From Paenibacillus sp. FSL R10-2782 (lineage in GTDB: Bacteria; Bacillota; Bacilli; Paenibacillales; Paenibacillaceae), in NCBI RefSeq assembly GCF_038592985.1, contig NZ_CP151951.1, positions 1,975,001-2,039,000 on the forward strand: a stretch of DNA of 64,000 nucleotides. Reading direction: 5' to 3'. Position numbers and translations under genes: made by a program. The notes below the pieces were generated by a model. The model made no database searches. It was not told where the DNA came from and saw only the letters and a list, made by a program, of their open reading frames with translations. Positions 1 through 9,266 of this stretch are shown piece after piece (the stretch's first letter is position 1; every line of letters starts with the position of its first letter).

Positions 1-1
1 T

Positions 2-172
2 ACTCCGGTTCAGGAGAAGAACGGACTCTTGGTTAGCAAGGGTTATCTTTCTGTCAAACCGTTGAAGCAAGGTAAGGGCTGGCATGAACTGCGCGAGGCG
101 CTTTCAACGGTGCGACGGCTGCATCGTGCGCTGCAAAGACAGTTGCGGTTTACGGAAGGGAGAAGGTCATGA
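2..172 (+). CDS. C-terminal end of a nucleotidyltransferase-like protein (partial)
   Basis: An open frame runs in from the left edge and stops at 170-172. It encodes about 56 residues, including WHELREALSTVRRLH and a basic tail. The stop overlaps the ATG of the next gene (ATGA), so the two are probably one translationally coupled operon. The helical ELREAL..VRRLH pattern, sitting directly before a DnaQ-like exonuclease, resembles the C-terminal part of DUF294/CBS nucleotidyltransferase-like proteins; that assignment is inferred from context and a short stretch. The N-terminal and catalytic parts lie outside the window. Confidence 0.55.
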   Translation, partial: TPVQEKNGLLVSKGYLSVKPLKQGKGWHELREALSTVRRLHRALQRQLRFTEGRRS

Positions 173-906
173 AGGAACCAGCGCAGGGAGGCGGCTTTTG
201 GAACGCTCTTCGCAGAGGAGGGGTGCCGTCTGCCATCGCCTCTGTGATGGGAGCTCCTACGGCTCAGCAGATGGCCTTTATACGTTCCTTGACCCGGGAG
301 CAACGGCGCTCTGAAGTATTACGGACCCCATTGGAGCGTTTGGAGACGGTTGTTTTTGATTTGGAAACCACGGGATTTTCAGCGCAGCACGGAGATGAGA
401 TTTTATCGTTCGGTGCGATTCGGGTTGTCGGGGATACGATTATGGAAAAAGAGCAATTTTACACGCTTGTCAATCCACGTACGGCAATTCCTGAACACAT
501 TACGGAGCTTACCGGAATTACCCGGGAAATGACAGATGAGGCTTTGCCGCTTATGGATGGGCTGCATGACTTTATGTCCTTTGTAGGAGGACGGGTGCTT
601 GTAGCGCATGCCAGCGCTCATGACAAGGCTTTTTTGAATGCTGCGTTATGGAAAACATCTAAAGTGCAACTGACCCATCGTATTCTGGATACGATGATGC
701 TCGCCAAATGGCTGGAGCCGCAGCAGCACCAAACGTATAGTTTGGATGAGTTGCTGACCTATCAGGGCATACAGATTCAGGGACGGCATCATGCGTTAGA
801 GGACGCGAAAATGACGGCAAAGCTGTGGGTGGCGTACGTTCAGGAAATGCTGAAGCGTAATGTGACCAATTTGGCAGATGTGTATGCTCATTTAAGCCAT
901 GCCTGA
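169..906 (+). CDS. DnaQ-like DEDDh 3'-5' exonuclease
   Basis: This 245-residue protein carries the three exonuclease motifs of the RNase T/DNA polymerase III epsilon family. Exo I is VVFDLETTG (about 61-69, acidic D64 and E66), Exo II is HASAHDKAFL (about D152), and Exo III is HHALEDA (about 207-213), the DEDDh form. It should remove nucleotides from DNA or RNA 3' ends using two metal ions. The first 55 residues are an extra leader before the fold. A GGGAG ribosome site precedes ATG 169, which overlaps the upstream stop. It is not fused to a polymerase, so a stand-alone repair or proofreading nuclease is likely; the substrate is unknown. Confidence 0.88.
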   Translation: MKEPAQGGGFWNALRRGGVPSAIASVMGAPTAQQMAFIRSLTREQRRSEVLRTPLERLETVVFDLETTGFSAQHGDEILSFGAIRVVGDTIMEKEQFYTLVNPRTAIPEHITELTGITREMTDEALPLMDGLHDFMSFVGGRVLVAHASAHDKAFLNAALWKTSKVQLTHRILDTMMLAKWLEPQQHQTYSLDELLTYQGIQIQGRHHALEDAKMTAKLWVAYVQEMLKRNVTNLADVYAHLSHA

Positions 907-944
907 TTCAGTACAAGGCACAAGCTTCAATATAGAACAATATT

Positions 945-984
945 ACAGCAAGTCTGCGATCATTCGTGGGTTTGCTGTTTTTTG
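945..984 (+). terminator. Rho-independent terminator after the exonuclease gene
   Basis: Inverted arms ACAGCAA (945-951) and TTGCTGT (972-978) are followed by a run of T. It sits 40 bases after the exonuclease stop. The loop is long (20 nt), so the hairpin is moderate. Confidence 0.5.
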
Positions 985-1080
985 CCTCTGTATAGATTGG
1001 AAGGGTTAGAGGTGGGAGCAGAAGGGGCAACATATGGATAGGGTGAGAGTAATCCAGATGAAAGCCAGGGTGATTGGACT

Positions 1081-1737
1081 GTGAAAAAACTTGTTTTTAT
1101 TAAATTCCTAATGGTTATGCTGGGTGTAGGAGTAGCTTCATGGGGAGTAGAAACAAACATGACTTATACTTATGCGACAAGCGTACCAGCTAAAAATGTG
1201 CAAACTCAGGAGGAAAATGAGGACGGAGAAAGACTTGAAGCTGGCAAAGGGGGAGATACAGAGTTAGATACTATAGAAGTGATGCAAAAGATACAGCCTG
1301 GTCAACCGCTTCCTTCCATGATTTTAAAAGGTTTGGACGGCAAATCCTACAATATGGGAGTCAAGCGCAACAAAGCGCTGATAATAAGCTTCTGGGCCTC
1401 ATGGTGCGATCCGTGCCGTTTGGAGGCACCTGTACTGAATGAGCTATATAGCAAATACAAGCACGATGTGGACGTATATGGTATTAATGTAACACGCTAT
1501 GATCGGTTGGAGGATGTGAAAAAGTTTTCCCGCTCGCTAAACCTTCAATTTCCGGTTTTGCTGGATGAGCAAGGGGCGCTGTTTGAACGGTTTGGGAGTG
1601 CTGCATTTCCGACGAATGTTATGGTTGACCGTGATGGTCAGGTGCGTGAAATCATAATCGGGATGATTAGCGAACGGGAACTGGAACGAAAAATCGAGTT
1701 ACTGCAAAAAAAGACGGTGTCTTTAGGGGCCGAATAG
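1081..1737 (+). CDS. TlpA/ResA-type thiol-disulfide oxidoreductase, exported
   Basis: The 218-residue protein has a short basic N-terminus and a hydrophobic segment (about 4-22) that is a signal peptide or membrane anchor, then an acidic low-complexity linker (about 40-68). A thioredoxin-fold domain follows, with WASWCDPC (redox cysteines C109 and C112) and a cis-proline AAFPTN motif. The family (AhpC/TSA-redoxin, TlpA/ResA) reduces disulfides outside the membrane, for example in cytochrome c maturation; no ccm genes are adjacent, so the partner is unknown. The start is GTG at 1081, behind a weak AGGGTG site. The last codons overlap the terminator of the convergent cimA gene. Confidence 0.85.
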   Translation: MKKLVFIKFLMVMLGVGVASWGVETNMTYTYATSVPAKNVQTQEENEDGERLEAGKGGDTELDTIEVMQKIQPGQPLPSMILKGLDGKSYNMGVKRNKALIISFWASWCDPCRLEAPVLNELYSKYKHDVDVYGINVTRYDRLEDVKKFSRSLNLQFPVLLDEQGALFERFGSAAFPTNVMVDRDGQVREIIIGMISERELERKIELLQKKTVSLGAE

Positions 1738-1753
1738 ACCGCAAAAGACACCG
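1706..1753 (-). terminator. cimA terminator inside the end of the convergent gene
   Basis: Perfect 10-base arms CGGTGTCTTT (1715-1724) and AAAGACACCG (1744-1753) form a hairpin. On the minus strand it is followed by a seven-T run (complement of 1706-1712). The left arm and T tract are coding sequence of the plus-strand thioredoxin-like gene. No T run follows on the plus strand, so it serves cimA. Confidence 0.75.
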
Positions 1754-1794
1754 CTTATTAAATAAAAAGCATACATCAAAGAGCGACCATCCAA

Positions 1795-3411
1795 TCAGTG
1801 ATTTACCAGTCCTTGGGGCGATAGTTCGTTCTGCTGATTTTTCGGAGACGGAGCTTCCAGCAACGCATAGCGGAAGCTGTCCACCAGTGCTTCCCAACTG
1901 GCTTCAATTACATTTTCGGATACGCCCACGTTACTCCAGACGTCCTCGTAATTTTTGGATTCAATGAGCACGCGTACCTTGGCGGCGGTGGCATCCTTTT
2001 CGTCAAGTACACGTACTTTATAGTCGGCCAGATGCATGTCGCGCAGTGCCGGAAAATATTGAGAAAGAGCTTTACGCAGTGCGTTATCTAGCGCGTTGAC
2101 CGGACCGTTGCCTTCAGCGGCAGTATAAACGCTTGTGCCTGCAACATTCAGCTTCAAGAACGCTTCGGATACAACCGGACGCCCCGCTGTTTTCTCCACC
2201 AGCACCTTGAAGGACTCAAATGTGAACATTTCCTTCACTTCGCCGCCTGCTTCACGAATGAGCAACTCCAGCGAAGCATCGGCCCCTTCAAACTGGTAGC
2301 CCTGATGCTCCAGCTCCTTGATGCGGCTAATGACCCCACGTGCCTCATTGCTGGACGGATCAAAGGTTATGCCCAGCTCCTGCGCCTTGGACACAACATT
2401 GCTTTGCCCGGCAAGTTCAGAGACAAGTACCCGTTGCTTGTTGCCTACCAGTTCGGGAGCGATGTGCTCATAGGTTCGCGAGTCGCGCAGAATAGCTGAC
2501 ACGTGGATACCACCTTTGTGGGCAAAGGCAGCATTGCCGACATAAGGCTGGTTCACTGGCAAATTCACGTTGGCAACTTCGCTGACAAAGCGGGCCGTGT
2601 TGTGAAGCTGCTTTAACTTGTCGGAGTCCAAACACCCGTAGCCGAGCTTGAGCTGCAAATTTGGAATGACGGAGCATAAATTAGCATTACCACAACGTTC
2701 GCCGTATCCGTTAATCGTACCTTGGATTTGTCTCGCGCCTGCTTGCACTGCACTCAGTGTATTGGCTACAGCCAATTCACAGTCATTGTGTGTGTGAATG
2801 CCCAGCTTTGACCTTGTGAGCTGGCTATGCAGTGTGGTGACAATTTCCTGTATCTCATGCGGCATGGTGCCGCCATTGGTATCGCACATGACAAGCCAGT
2901 CTGCGCCTGCTTCTTCCGCTTTTTTCATGACGGCGAGGGCATATTCGGGATTGTTTTTATATCCGTCAAAAAAATGCTCGGCATCAAAAATAACCTCCAT
3001 ACCCCCTTGCTTTAAAAAGGCGATAGAGTCGTAAATCATGGACAGATTTTCTTCGAGTGTCGTCTGTAAGGCTGTGTGTACATGAAAATCCCATGATTTG
3101 CCGACGAGAGTAGCCGCTTGGGCGCCGGATTCCAGAATCCGTTGTAGGTTGGCATCCTGTGCCGCTATGCTATCTTTACGGCGTGTGCTGCCAAAGGCAA
3201 CAATCTTGGCCTTGAGTCCCAGTTCTTGCACCCGTTTAAAAAATTCGATATCCTTGCTGTTGCTCCCGGGAATCCCGCCTTCAATATAATGGACACCGAG
3301 ATCATCGAGTTTTTTGGCGATTTTCAATTTGTCGTCAGCAGACAAGCTAATTCCTTCTCCTTGAGTTCCGTCGCGCAGTGTTGTATCGAAGATAGAGATA
3401 GCGGTGGACAT
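1795..3411 (-). CDS. cimA: (R)-citramalate synthase
   Basis: About 538 residues. The N-terminal HMGL-like TIM barrel opens with IFDTTLRDGTQGEG, the substrate/metal-binding signature of the isopropylmalate/homocitrate/citramalate synthase family, and contains HTHNDCELAVANT for metal binding. A C-terminal LeuA dimer-type regulatory domain follows. It condenses pyruvate and acetyl-CoA to citramalate in the threonine-independent route to isoleucine; the length and the IYEGGIPGSN-type region fit CimA rather than LeuA. ATG 3411 was chosen because a strong AAGGAGG sits 7-8 bases upstream; the frame stays open 12 codons further. It is monocistronic, convergent with the thioredoxin-like gene. No T-box or other leader was recognised upstream. 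Confidence 0.88.
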   Translation of the reverse strand: MSTAISIFDTTLRDGTQGEGISLSADDKLKIAKKLDDLGVHYIEGGIPGSNSKDIEFFKRVQELGLKAKIVAFGSTRRKDSIAAQDANLQRILESGAQAATLVGKSWDFHVHTALQTTLEENLSMIYDSIAFLKQGGMEVIFDAEHFFDGYKNNPEYALAVMKKAEEAGADWLVMCDTNGGTMPHEIQEIVTTLHSQLTRSKLGIHTHNDCELAVANTLSAVQAGARQIQGTINGYGERCGNANLCSVIPNLQLKLGYGCLDSDKLKQLHNTARFVSEVANVNLPVNQPYVGNAAFAHKGGIHVSAILRDSRTYEHIAPELVGNKQRVLVSELAGQSNVVSKAQELGITFDPSSNEARGVISRIKELEHQGYQFEGADASLELLIREAGGEVKEMFTFESFKVLVEKTAGRPVVSEAFLKLNVAGTSVYTAAEGNGPVNALDNALRKALSQYFPALRDMHLADYKVRVLDEKDATAAKVRVLIESKNYEDVWSNVGVSENVIEASWEALVDSFRYALLEAPSPKNQQNELSPQGLVNH

Positions 3412-3657
3412 GAGGACTCCTCCTTCGCGGATTGCATAGATTGGCAATGCTTTGCTTTTTTAAGCAGCTCATTTAATGATTTAACGCGTGAAAATAGAAA
3501 AGTGTCAACCTGCCTTGATTCGTATGATTTTTGATTATATCAACTTATGACTTCAAATGTAATATATAAATATCATTTTTGACCGCAAAACTTTTAATTT
3601 CATGTAAAATAGGGCATAGAATCATTTTATAATTTATAGTTAAAAGAAGGGTTGAGC

Positions 3658-4938
3658 GTGAGAGATGTCAGTGCTTATTATCCGGTTGGTGGGCGGGTTA
3701 TTCTGCATGTCGATATGAACGCATTTTATTGTTCTGTTCATGCAGCAGAGGAACCGGAGAAATACAAGGGATTGCCTACTGCCGTCGCGGGCAGCAGTGA
3801 GCTGCGCAGAGGTGTAATCGTAACCTGCTCCTATGAAGCCCGGCGATTGGGCATCTCAACAGGGATGGTCGTCCAGCAAGCCCGGCGGATTTGTCCGCAG
3901 CTTATCGTGATTCAGCCTGATTTTCATCTGTATCGTAGCTATTCCAAAGCTTTTATGAGCATTGCTTATTCGTATACGCCTATGTTGGAGGCAACTTCAA
4001 TTGATGAATGTTATCTGGACATTACAGGTTCCAAGCAGTTTGGAACACCCATGGAGATTGCGGAGGAAATTCAGCGCAGGGTAGCGGACGAATTGGGACT
4101 GCCCTGCTCTATCGGAGTGGCGCCCAACAAGCTGCTGGCCAAAATGGCCTCTGACCTGAAAAAGCCGAGCGGGATATCTGTTTTGCGCTTGCGTGATGTG
4201 CCAAAAATTTTGTGGAGTCTTCCCTGTGGTCAATTGTTTGGTGTGGGACGAAAAACGGCCGACAAGCTTCGGCAAATGAACATTCGCACCATTGGCCAAT
4301 TGGCCAAGGCGGACGAGCATATGCTGATCGGCGTATTTGGCGTGACTGGCTCGTGGTTAAAGCTGGCTGCTAACGGGATTAATCATTCTCCAGTCAATAC
4401 CGAGCGGGAGCCGAACAAGTCCATCGGACACACCACCACCTTGCCCTTGGATGTGGTGAAGCTGGAGGAAGTCCAACGGGTGCTTCTCAATATCAGTGAT
4501 CAGGTAGCCCGCCGGCTTCGACGGCATGGCATGCTGGCAGGAGGTATCCAATTGACAATTCGGACGCCGGAGATGAAGACCTTTACGCGTTCTCAGGTAA
4601 GGAGTATTCCTACGGAAAGCGCAGAGGACATATATAAGGAAGCTTGTGCGCTGTATCGGCGGCATTGGGGAGAGGGCAAGCCTGTTCGCTTGCTGGGAAT
4701 TACGCTTCAGCAGCTAATCCCGAAGGAAGAAGCTGCAGTTCAAATGGATCTATTTGAATACAAGGACCAGCCCAAAAAGGAAAGCTTGCTAAGAACGATG
4801 GATGCATTACGAGACAAGTTTGGCGAAAATGCAGTTCTGACCGCCGGGATGCTGGGAGATGACCCTTCGGTACTTCTTCGGAACTCCAAACTGCGCGGAA
4901 CTTCGCTACAAAAAGACAATCTCCAGACGCCGGAATAA
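3658..4938 (+). CDS. dinB: DNA polymerase IV (Y family)
   Basis: About 426 residues with the Y-family polymerase catalytic motifs: HVDMNAFYCSVH (aspartate near 19) and SIDECYLD (D/E near 116-117), then the fingers/thumb, the helix-hairpin-helix region and the little-finger domain. It performs error-prone translesion synthesis. The frame is open to a TTG at 3652, but AGAAGG at 3645-3650 is correctly spaced only for GTG 3658, which I prefer. No GAAC-N4-GTTC SOS box was seen upstream, so LexA control is not supported by the sequence. The C-terminus ends in a short polar tail without an obvious clamp-binding motif. Confidence 0.9.
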   Translation: MRDVSAYYPVGGRVILHVDMNAFYCSVHAAEEPEKYKGLPTAVAGSSELRRGVIVTCSYEARRLGISTGMVVQQARRICPQLIVIQPDFHLYRSYSKAFMSIAYSYTPMLEATSIDECYLDITGSKQFGTPMEIAEEIQRRVADELGLPCSIGVAPNKLLAKMASDLKKPSGISVLRLRDVPKILWSLPCGQLFGVGRKTADKLRQMNIRTIGQLAKADEHMLIGVFGVTGSWLKLAANGINHSPVNTEREPNKSIGHTTTLPLDVVKLEEVQRVLLNISDQVARRLRRHGMLAGGIQLTIRTPEMKTFTRSQVRSIPTESAEDIYKEACALYRRHWGEGKPVRLLGITLQQLIPKEEAAVQMDLFEYKDQPKKESLLRTMDALRDKFGENAVLTAGMLGDDPSVLLRNSKLRGTSLQKDNLQTPE

Positions 4939-5076
4939 ACTTTTTGGCGAGTTTATGTAAAGCAGCGGAGACGTACGCTATAAGTATTTTTTGCATAAAG
5001 GATCAATGAAAATAATTTGTAATAATTTTTTGTTTGTATTAATATGTGAATAGAATGCAAAAGCTGGTTTGTTTGA

Positions 5077-5343
<267 letters not shown>

Positions 5344-5362
5344 TTCTACTTGGATAGGTACA

Positions 5363-5422
5363 GCGCCGACAGCACTCTTTGCCGTACAACGGTAAGAAGG
5401 TGCTATCGGTGCTTTTTTTTTT
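5363..5422 (+). terminator. Terminator after fer
   Basis: Long two-part hairpin: GCGCCGACAGCAC (5363-5375) pairs with GTGCTATCGGTGC (5400-5412), with an inner CTTTGCCG/CGGTAAG stem, followed by ten T. Confidence 0.9.
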
Positions 5423-5501
5423 CATGTGCTATCCATATGGCCTATTTTGGCCGATATACATAGTAAAGAATAGGGCAAGACTACACGATCAGGAGGATCC
5501 G

Positions 5502-6932
5502 ATGAATCATTCGCCTCATCTTAAATCGTATGTAAAAATGCACCCTGATAATAAAATGGCTTGGTATTTGCTCGGCAAAGAGTATGAGAGCAGCGGTCAG
5601 GAGGGCAAAGCAAATTATTGCTTCAATCGTGCGGGGGAAGTGTTCGAGGCCTTCGAGCATAAACAGATTCCGGCAGACGTATGGATGGAGTATCAGGATA
5701 AACTGGTTCAGATGTCTAAGGAGAAGGCGCGGAGAACGGCCCGAACGCGTTATTTGCTAACTACGTTGATGGTACTTCTTCTGATATGGGTGCCTTCAGC
5801 CAATTCGCCGGGCCATTCGAGGGAAAGTACATCTTTTCCGTCAGGAACAGAGCGTGTGACAGCCGACAATGTCCAAGTGGCAGGAGTACAGATTTCTGAC
5901 CCGAATGAAGTGGCTCAGATCGGTGGGCCTGGTGCTGGTGGTGTGTTTACGGCCCAAGCGCGCACAGGCAGTTCAGCAGGAACGGTACTTGCAGATATGT
6001 TGGCAAAGGCTAATCGTCTACCCGCCGAGACTACAGTGCTGGGCATGGAGCAAAGCGGTTCTTGGCTGCTCTGGAGAGATCGTATACAGCCGCTGCTTAG
6101 CTTGCAAAACAAAGGTAATGGTGGTTTGGCCGTCCAGTCTTACGACGCAGCAGCGTGTGCTTGTAAGCCGTCTGATCGTGAAACGCTTCGAAAAGCAGGT
6201 CTGCAATGGGCTACGGGACAGGAAGAACTGGCTGTGCTGAATAGCTCCATGCGTGCTTTTCGTACGCAGCATCAACGTCTCCCTCGAAGTCTCGATGAGC
6301 TGACCGGAAGCTTTCCAGATAATATGATGTACGGTACGACAGACGGAATGAAGAAGGCTTTTACACCTATGCGTAATTTACTCGTATCACAGGGGCAGAG
6401 GGCTAAAGGAGCAGCAAGTCAACAAGCTGGCTCGTCAGTTGAAAGCAGTCCTTTGCTGGCGTCGTCGCTGTATGGCCGGCCTTTTCTGGGGCAGCCGCTG
6501 CGGATTGTGGTAGACAAGTCAAAGCACCGGCTCGGGTTGGTGAGCGGCAATGTGCTGATCCGCAATTATCCTGTCGGATTGGGCGGAGAGCGAACCCCGG
6601 AAGGGAAGTTTGTGATTACGGATAAAGTCGTAAATCCGAACGGCAAGTCCAACGGTGAGTTTGGCAGCCGTGGTATGCAACTGTCTGCAACGAATTATGC
6701 CATCCACGGGACGAACGAGTCGGACAGCATTGGCAAAAATGAGTCACTTGGCTGCGTTCGCATGGGCAAAGAGGATGTGGAGGAGTTATTTGCTCTCGTA
6801 CCTTCAGGTACGGAGGTGGTCATTGGTACCGGAGGACTGCCTGATCAAGTGCTTGTGCCTGGATCCCGATTTACGACTGAGCCGCAGCACGACCAGACCA
6901 ATCCCCGCAAAACCTATCACTGGCTAAATTAG
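5502..6932 (+). CDS. Membrane-anchored L,D-transpeptidase (YkuD family)
   Basis: About 476 residues. The first 75 residues are a hydrophilic, helical, TPR-like segment (HPDNKMAWYLLGKEYESSG). One transmembrane helix follows (about 84-101), then a long extracytoplasmic region. The C-terminal YkuD domain (about 330-445) carries IHGTN (H402) and SLGCVRM (nucleophile C418), the active-site pattern of L,D-transpeptidases that cross-link peptidoglycan at meso-DAP or attach proteins. ATG 5502 has AGGAGG eight bases upstream; the in-frame upstream extension overlaps the fer terminator and is rejected. The cytoplasmic TPR-like N-terminus is unusual and could link wall synthesis to an internal partner (inference). 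Confidence 0.88.
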   Translation: MNHSPHLKSYVKMHPDNKMAWYLLGKEYESSGQEGKANYCFNRAGEVFEAFEHKQIPADVWMEYQDKLVQMSKEKARRTARTRYLLTTLMVLLLIWVPSANSPGHSRESTSFPSGTERVTADNVQVAGVQISDPNEVAQIGGPGAGGVFTAQARTGSSAGTVLADMLAKANRLPAETTVLGMEQSGSWLLWRDRIQPLLSLQNKGNGGLAVQSYDAAACACKPSDRETLRKAGLQWATGQEELAVLNSSMRAFRTQHQRLPRSLDELTGSFPDNMMYGTTDGMKKAFTPMRNLLVSQGQRAKGAASQQAGSSVESSPLLASSLYGRPFLGQPLRIVVDKSKHRLGLVSGNVLIRNYPVGLGGERTPEGKFVITDKVVNPNGKSNGEFGSRGMQLSATNYAIHGTNESDSIGKNESLGCVRMGKEDVEELFALVPSGTEVVIGTGGLPDQVLVPGSRFTTEPQHDQTNPRKTYHWLN

Positions 6933-6958
6933 CTTTAGATGCCATTGCTACATGAAGC

Positions 6959-7105
6959 TTAACGATTTCCTGCTTGCGCCAAAACAACGACCAGAACAAT
7001 TACAATGATGAGGAGAACAAAACTGATGGCGGTCCATACAATCGCCTTCTTGTTCACCTCGTCCTTTTTCTTTTGCAGACTTGGCGGCTTGCGCTTGGTC
7101 TTCAT
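6959..7105 (-). CDS. Small single-pass membrane protein, 48 residues
   Basis: An ATG at 7105 opens a 48-codon frame with a GAGGGAG ribosome site about seven bases upstream. The product starts MKTKRKPPSLQKKKDEVNKK (very basic) and continues with one hydrophobic helix of about 22 residues rich in I, L and V, ending AQAGNR. The topology is N-in by the positive-inside rule. No family was recognised. The gene points against both neighbours (L,D-transpeptidase and pyrD) and fills most of the gap between them. The clean site, sharp amphipathic layout and stop make a real gene likely. Confidence 0.65.
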   Translation of the reverse strand: MKTKRKPPSLQKKKDEVNKKAIVWTAISFVLLIIVIVLVVVLAQAGNR

Positions 7106-7324
7106 ATCAGCACTCCCTCTTTTCTGACGGGCTATAACCCTGTCTTACTATGTCCATTGTAAATGGTTTGATTATACATTTTCAATGACATCTCCATGAC
7201 AACCGAATTGTTCCTGATACTGCACCTCGCAAATTACTTTCTTTTTGGTATGGAAAAAGCTAAACTATTTTGTAGAGATGTTTTTTTAGGATTGCGCAAG
7301 GGCATAGAACGGAGTGGATGAATC

Positions 7325-8419
7325 GTGTTGTATCGAAGGATTGTGAAACCTGTTTTTTTCAAAATGAGTCCAGAGACGGCCCATCATGTCGTCATTGATG
7401 GCTTGAAGTATGCGGGCGCGCTTCCCGGTGGAGCAGCAACGCTGCGGGGAATGTACGGAGTCAAGGAAACGGAGGATCTTGCGGTTGATCTGTTCGGCCT
7501 TCATTTTCCCAACCCGATTGGACTTGCTGCGGGATTGGATAAAAATGCGGAAGCAGTTGCCGGCTTTTCCTCGATCGGGTTTGGGTTTATGGAAGTAGGC
7601 ACGGTGACACCTGTGGGGCAGCCCGGCAATGACCGTCCTCGTTTGTTCCGGTTGCCTCCCGATGAGGCGTTAGTGAATCGGATGGGTTTTAACAATCTGG
7701 GGGCGGAAAGCATGGCTAAACGTCTGGCTGCGCTAAAACATCGACTTGTCCCGGTCGCTGTTAATATTGGTAAAAACAAAAACACGCCTAATGAGGATGC
7801 TCATAAGGATTATGAGAAGTGCATTTCTGCGCTGTACCCGTATGCGGACTTTTTTGTAGTGAATATTAGTTCACCGAATACGCCGGATTTACGAAAGCTC
7901 CAGCATGGCAGTGAGCTGAAATCGCTGCTGGAAGCTGTTCGAGCAGAGATGGGAGTGCAGGCGACGAAGTATGGCGGAGCCAAGTCTGTACTGGTCAAAA
8001 TTGCGCCGGACGTATCAGATGAGGAACTGGAATATATGACAGATGCGATTGCGGCCAGTGGAGTAGACGGTATCATCGCGACGAATACGACAATTTCGAG
8101 GGCTGGCCTGACGCACCGAAATGCCAGTGAGACGGGCGGGCTGAGCGGTAAGCCGCTGCGTGACCGTTCTACAGAGGTCATCGGACGAGTGTATCGCCAA
8201 ACAGATGGCAAGCTGCCGATTATCGGATCGGGTGGCATTTTCAGCAGTCGTGATGCTTACGACAAAATTAAAGCAGGTGCAAGCCTGATTGAAATTTATA
8301 CATCATTGATCTATGAGGGACCGGAAGTGAACCGGACATTACATGCCGGTCTGCGTGAGCTGCTGCGAAAGGACGGCTTTAGACACATTACCGAGGCTGT
8401 TGGTGCAGATCACAGATAA
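7325..8419 (+). CDS. pyrD: Dihydroorotate dehydrogenase (quinone), class 2
   Basis: A 364-residue protein starting MLYRRIVKPVFFKMSPETAHH, the N-terminal membrane-associating helices of class 2 PyrD. The FMN barrel has NPIGLAAGLDKNAEAV, NISSPNTPDLRKLQ and the phosphate-binding GSGGIFS. It oxidises dihydroorotate to orotate with electrons to quinone in pyrimidine synthesis. The start is GTG 7325 behind a GGAG-type site. Most Bacilli carry a class 1B pyrDK in the pyr operon; here the class 2 enzyme lies alone, with the alarmone synthetase gene directly downstream (34-base gap), which suggests co-transcription. No PyrR attenuator was seen. Confidence 0.92.
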   Translation: MLYRRIVKPVFFKMSPETAHHVVIDGLKYAGALPGGAATLRGMYGVKETEDLAVDLFGLHFPNPIGLAAGLDKNAEAVAGFSSIGFGFMEVGTVTPVGQPGNDRPRLFRLPPDEALVNRMGFNNLGAESMAKRLAALKHRLVPVAVNIGKNKNTPNEDAHKDYEKCISALYPYADFFVVNISSPNTPDLRKLQHGSELKSLLEAVRAEMGVQATKYGGAKSVLVKIAPDVSDEELEYMTDAIAASGVDGIIATNTTISRAGLTHRNASETGGLSGKPLRDRSTEVIGRVYRQTDGKLPIIGSGGIFSSRDAYDKIKAGASLIEIYTSLIYEGPEVNRTLHAGLRELLRKDGFRHITEAVGADHR

Positions 8420-8453
8420 AAAAGTGTTGTCGAAAGAGACAGGAGGTATGGGG

Positions 8454-9266
8454 ATGGACGGAAGAGACTGGGGAACATTTTTGCTGCCATATGATCAGGC
8501 GGTGGAGGAGCTTAAGGTCAAGTTCAAAACAATGCGTGCGGAGCTGAAAAAGCGCGAGGAATACGCTCCTATCGAATTCGTAACCGGACGGGTGAAAAAA
8601 ATATCAAGCATCCTCGATAAAGCGAAGAGATTACAGGTCCCTTCTGATCAACTGGAGACGGGAATCGAGGATATTGCAGGAATCCGCATCATGTGCCAAT
8701 TTGTTGAGGATATCCGGCGGGTAGCAGAGTATATTCGAAGACGCAAGGATTTGACTGTACTGTATGAAAAGGACTATATCACCAATTATAAAGATAGCGG
8801 ATATCGCAGCTTTCATATGATTGTGGAATATCCAGTGCAGACAGCGCTTGGATTAAAAATTGTGCTGGCAGAAATTCAGATTCGTACCTTGGCTATGAAT
8901 TTTTGGGCAACCATCGAACATTCCCTCAGTTATAAGTATCGGGAAAGCTTGCCGGATAATATGCGGACACGGTTGAAAAAGGCAGCTGAGGCGGCCTTTG
9001 TACTGGATAATGAAATGTCTTCGATGCGTCTTGAAATATTGGAAGCGCAGAAGAAGTTCGAGGATGAAGCGAATATCGTATCCAAGGTGCTGACGGGTAT
9101 GCACCGTCTGTATTTCTACCATAAGATCAGTGAAACGATTGATGCGCAGCGCAGGTTCAATGAGCTGTGGGAACGGCACGACATGGAAGGGATCAAGCTG
9201 CTCCATGATGAAGTCAGGGAATTGTTGGCAGCTTCTACCAAGGAAGACGACAGGGATGAGTATTAA
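8454..9266 (+). CDS. Small alarmone synthetase ((p)ppGpp synthetase, RelA_SpoT domain)
   Basis: About 270 residues with one RelA/SpoT nucleotidyltransferase domain: the FVTGRVKKISSILDKAKR basic substrate loop, GIEDIAGIRIMCQF, the YKDSGYRSFHMIV motif and EIQIRTLAMNFWATIEHSL. There is no HD hydrolase domain, TGS or ACT, so it should only make (p)ppGpp from GTP/GDP and ATP. It is longer at the C-terminus than the roughly 210-residue RelQ/RelP types, with a helical extension. ATG 8454 was preferred over ATG 8448 because AGGAGG (8441-8446) is seven bases away. It is followed without a gap by a DUF309 gene. Confidence 0.88.
   Translation: MDGRDWGTFLLPYDQAVEELKVKFKTMRAELKKREEYAPIEFVTGRVKKISSILDKAKRLQVPSDQLETGIEDIAGIRIMCQFVEDIRRVAEYIRRRKDLTVLYEKDYITNYKDSGYRSFHMIVEYPVQTALGLKIVLAEIQIRTLAMNFWATIEHSLSYKYRESLPDNMRTRLKKAAEAAFVLDNEMSSMRLEILEAQKKFEDEANIVSKVLTGMHRLYFYHKISETIDAQRRFNELWERHDMEGIKLLHDEVRELLAASTKEDDRDEY

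Noticed and set aside
3485..3657. LexA (SOS) operator before dinB
   Set aside because: No GAAC-N4-GTTC match was found in the leader.
5379..5501. In-frame 41-codon N-terminal extension of the L,D-transpeptidase
   Set aside because: It begins inside the fer terminator hairpin and has no ribosome site, while ATG 5502 has AGGAGG at ideal spacing.
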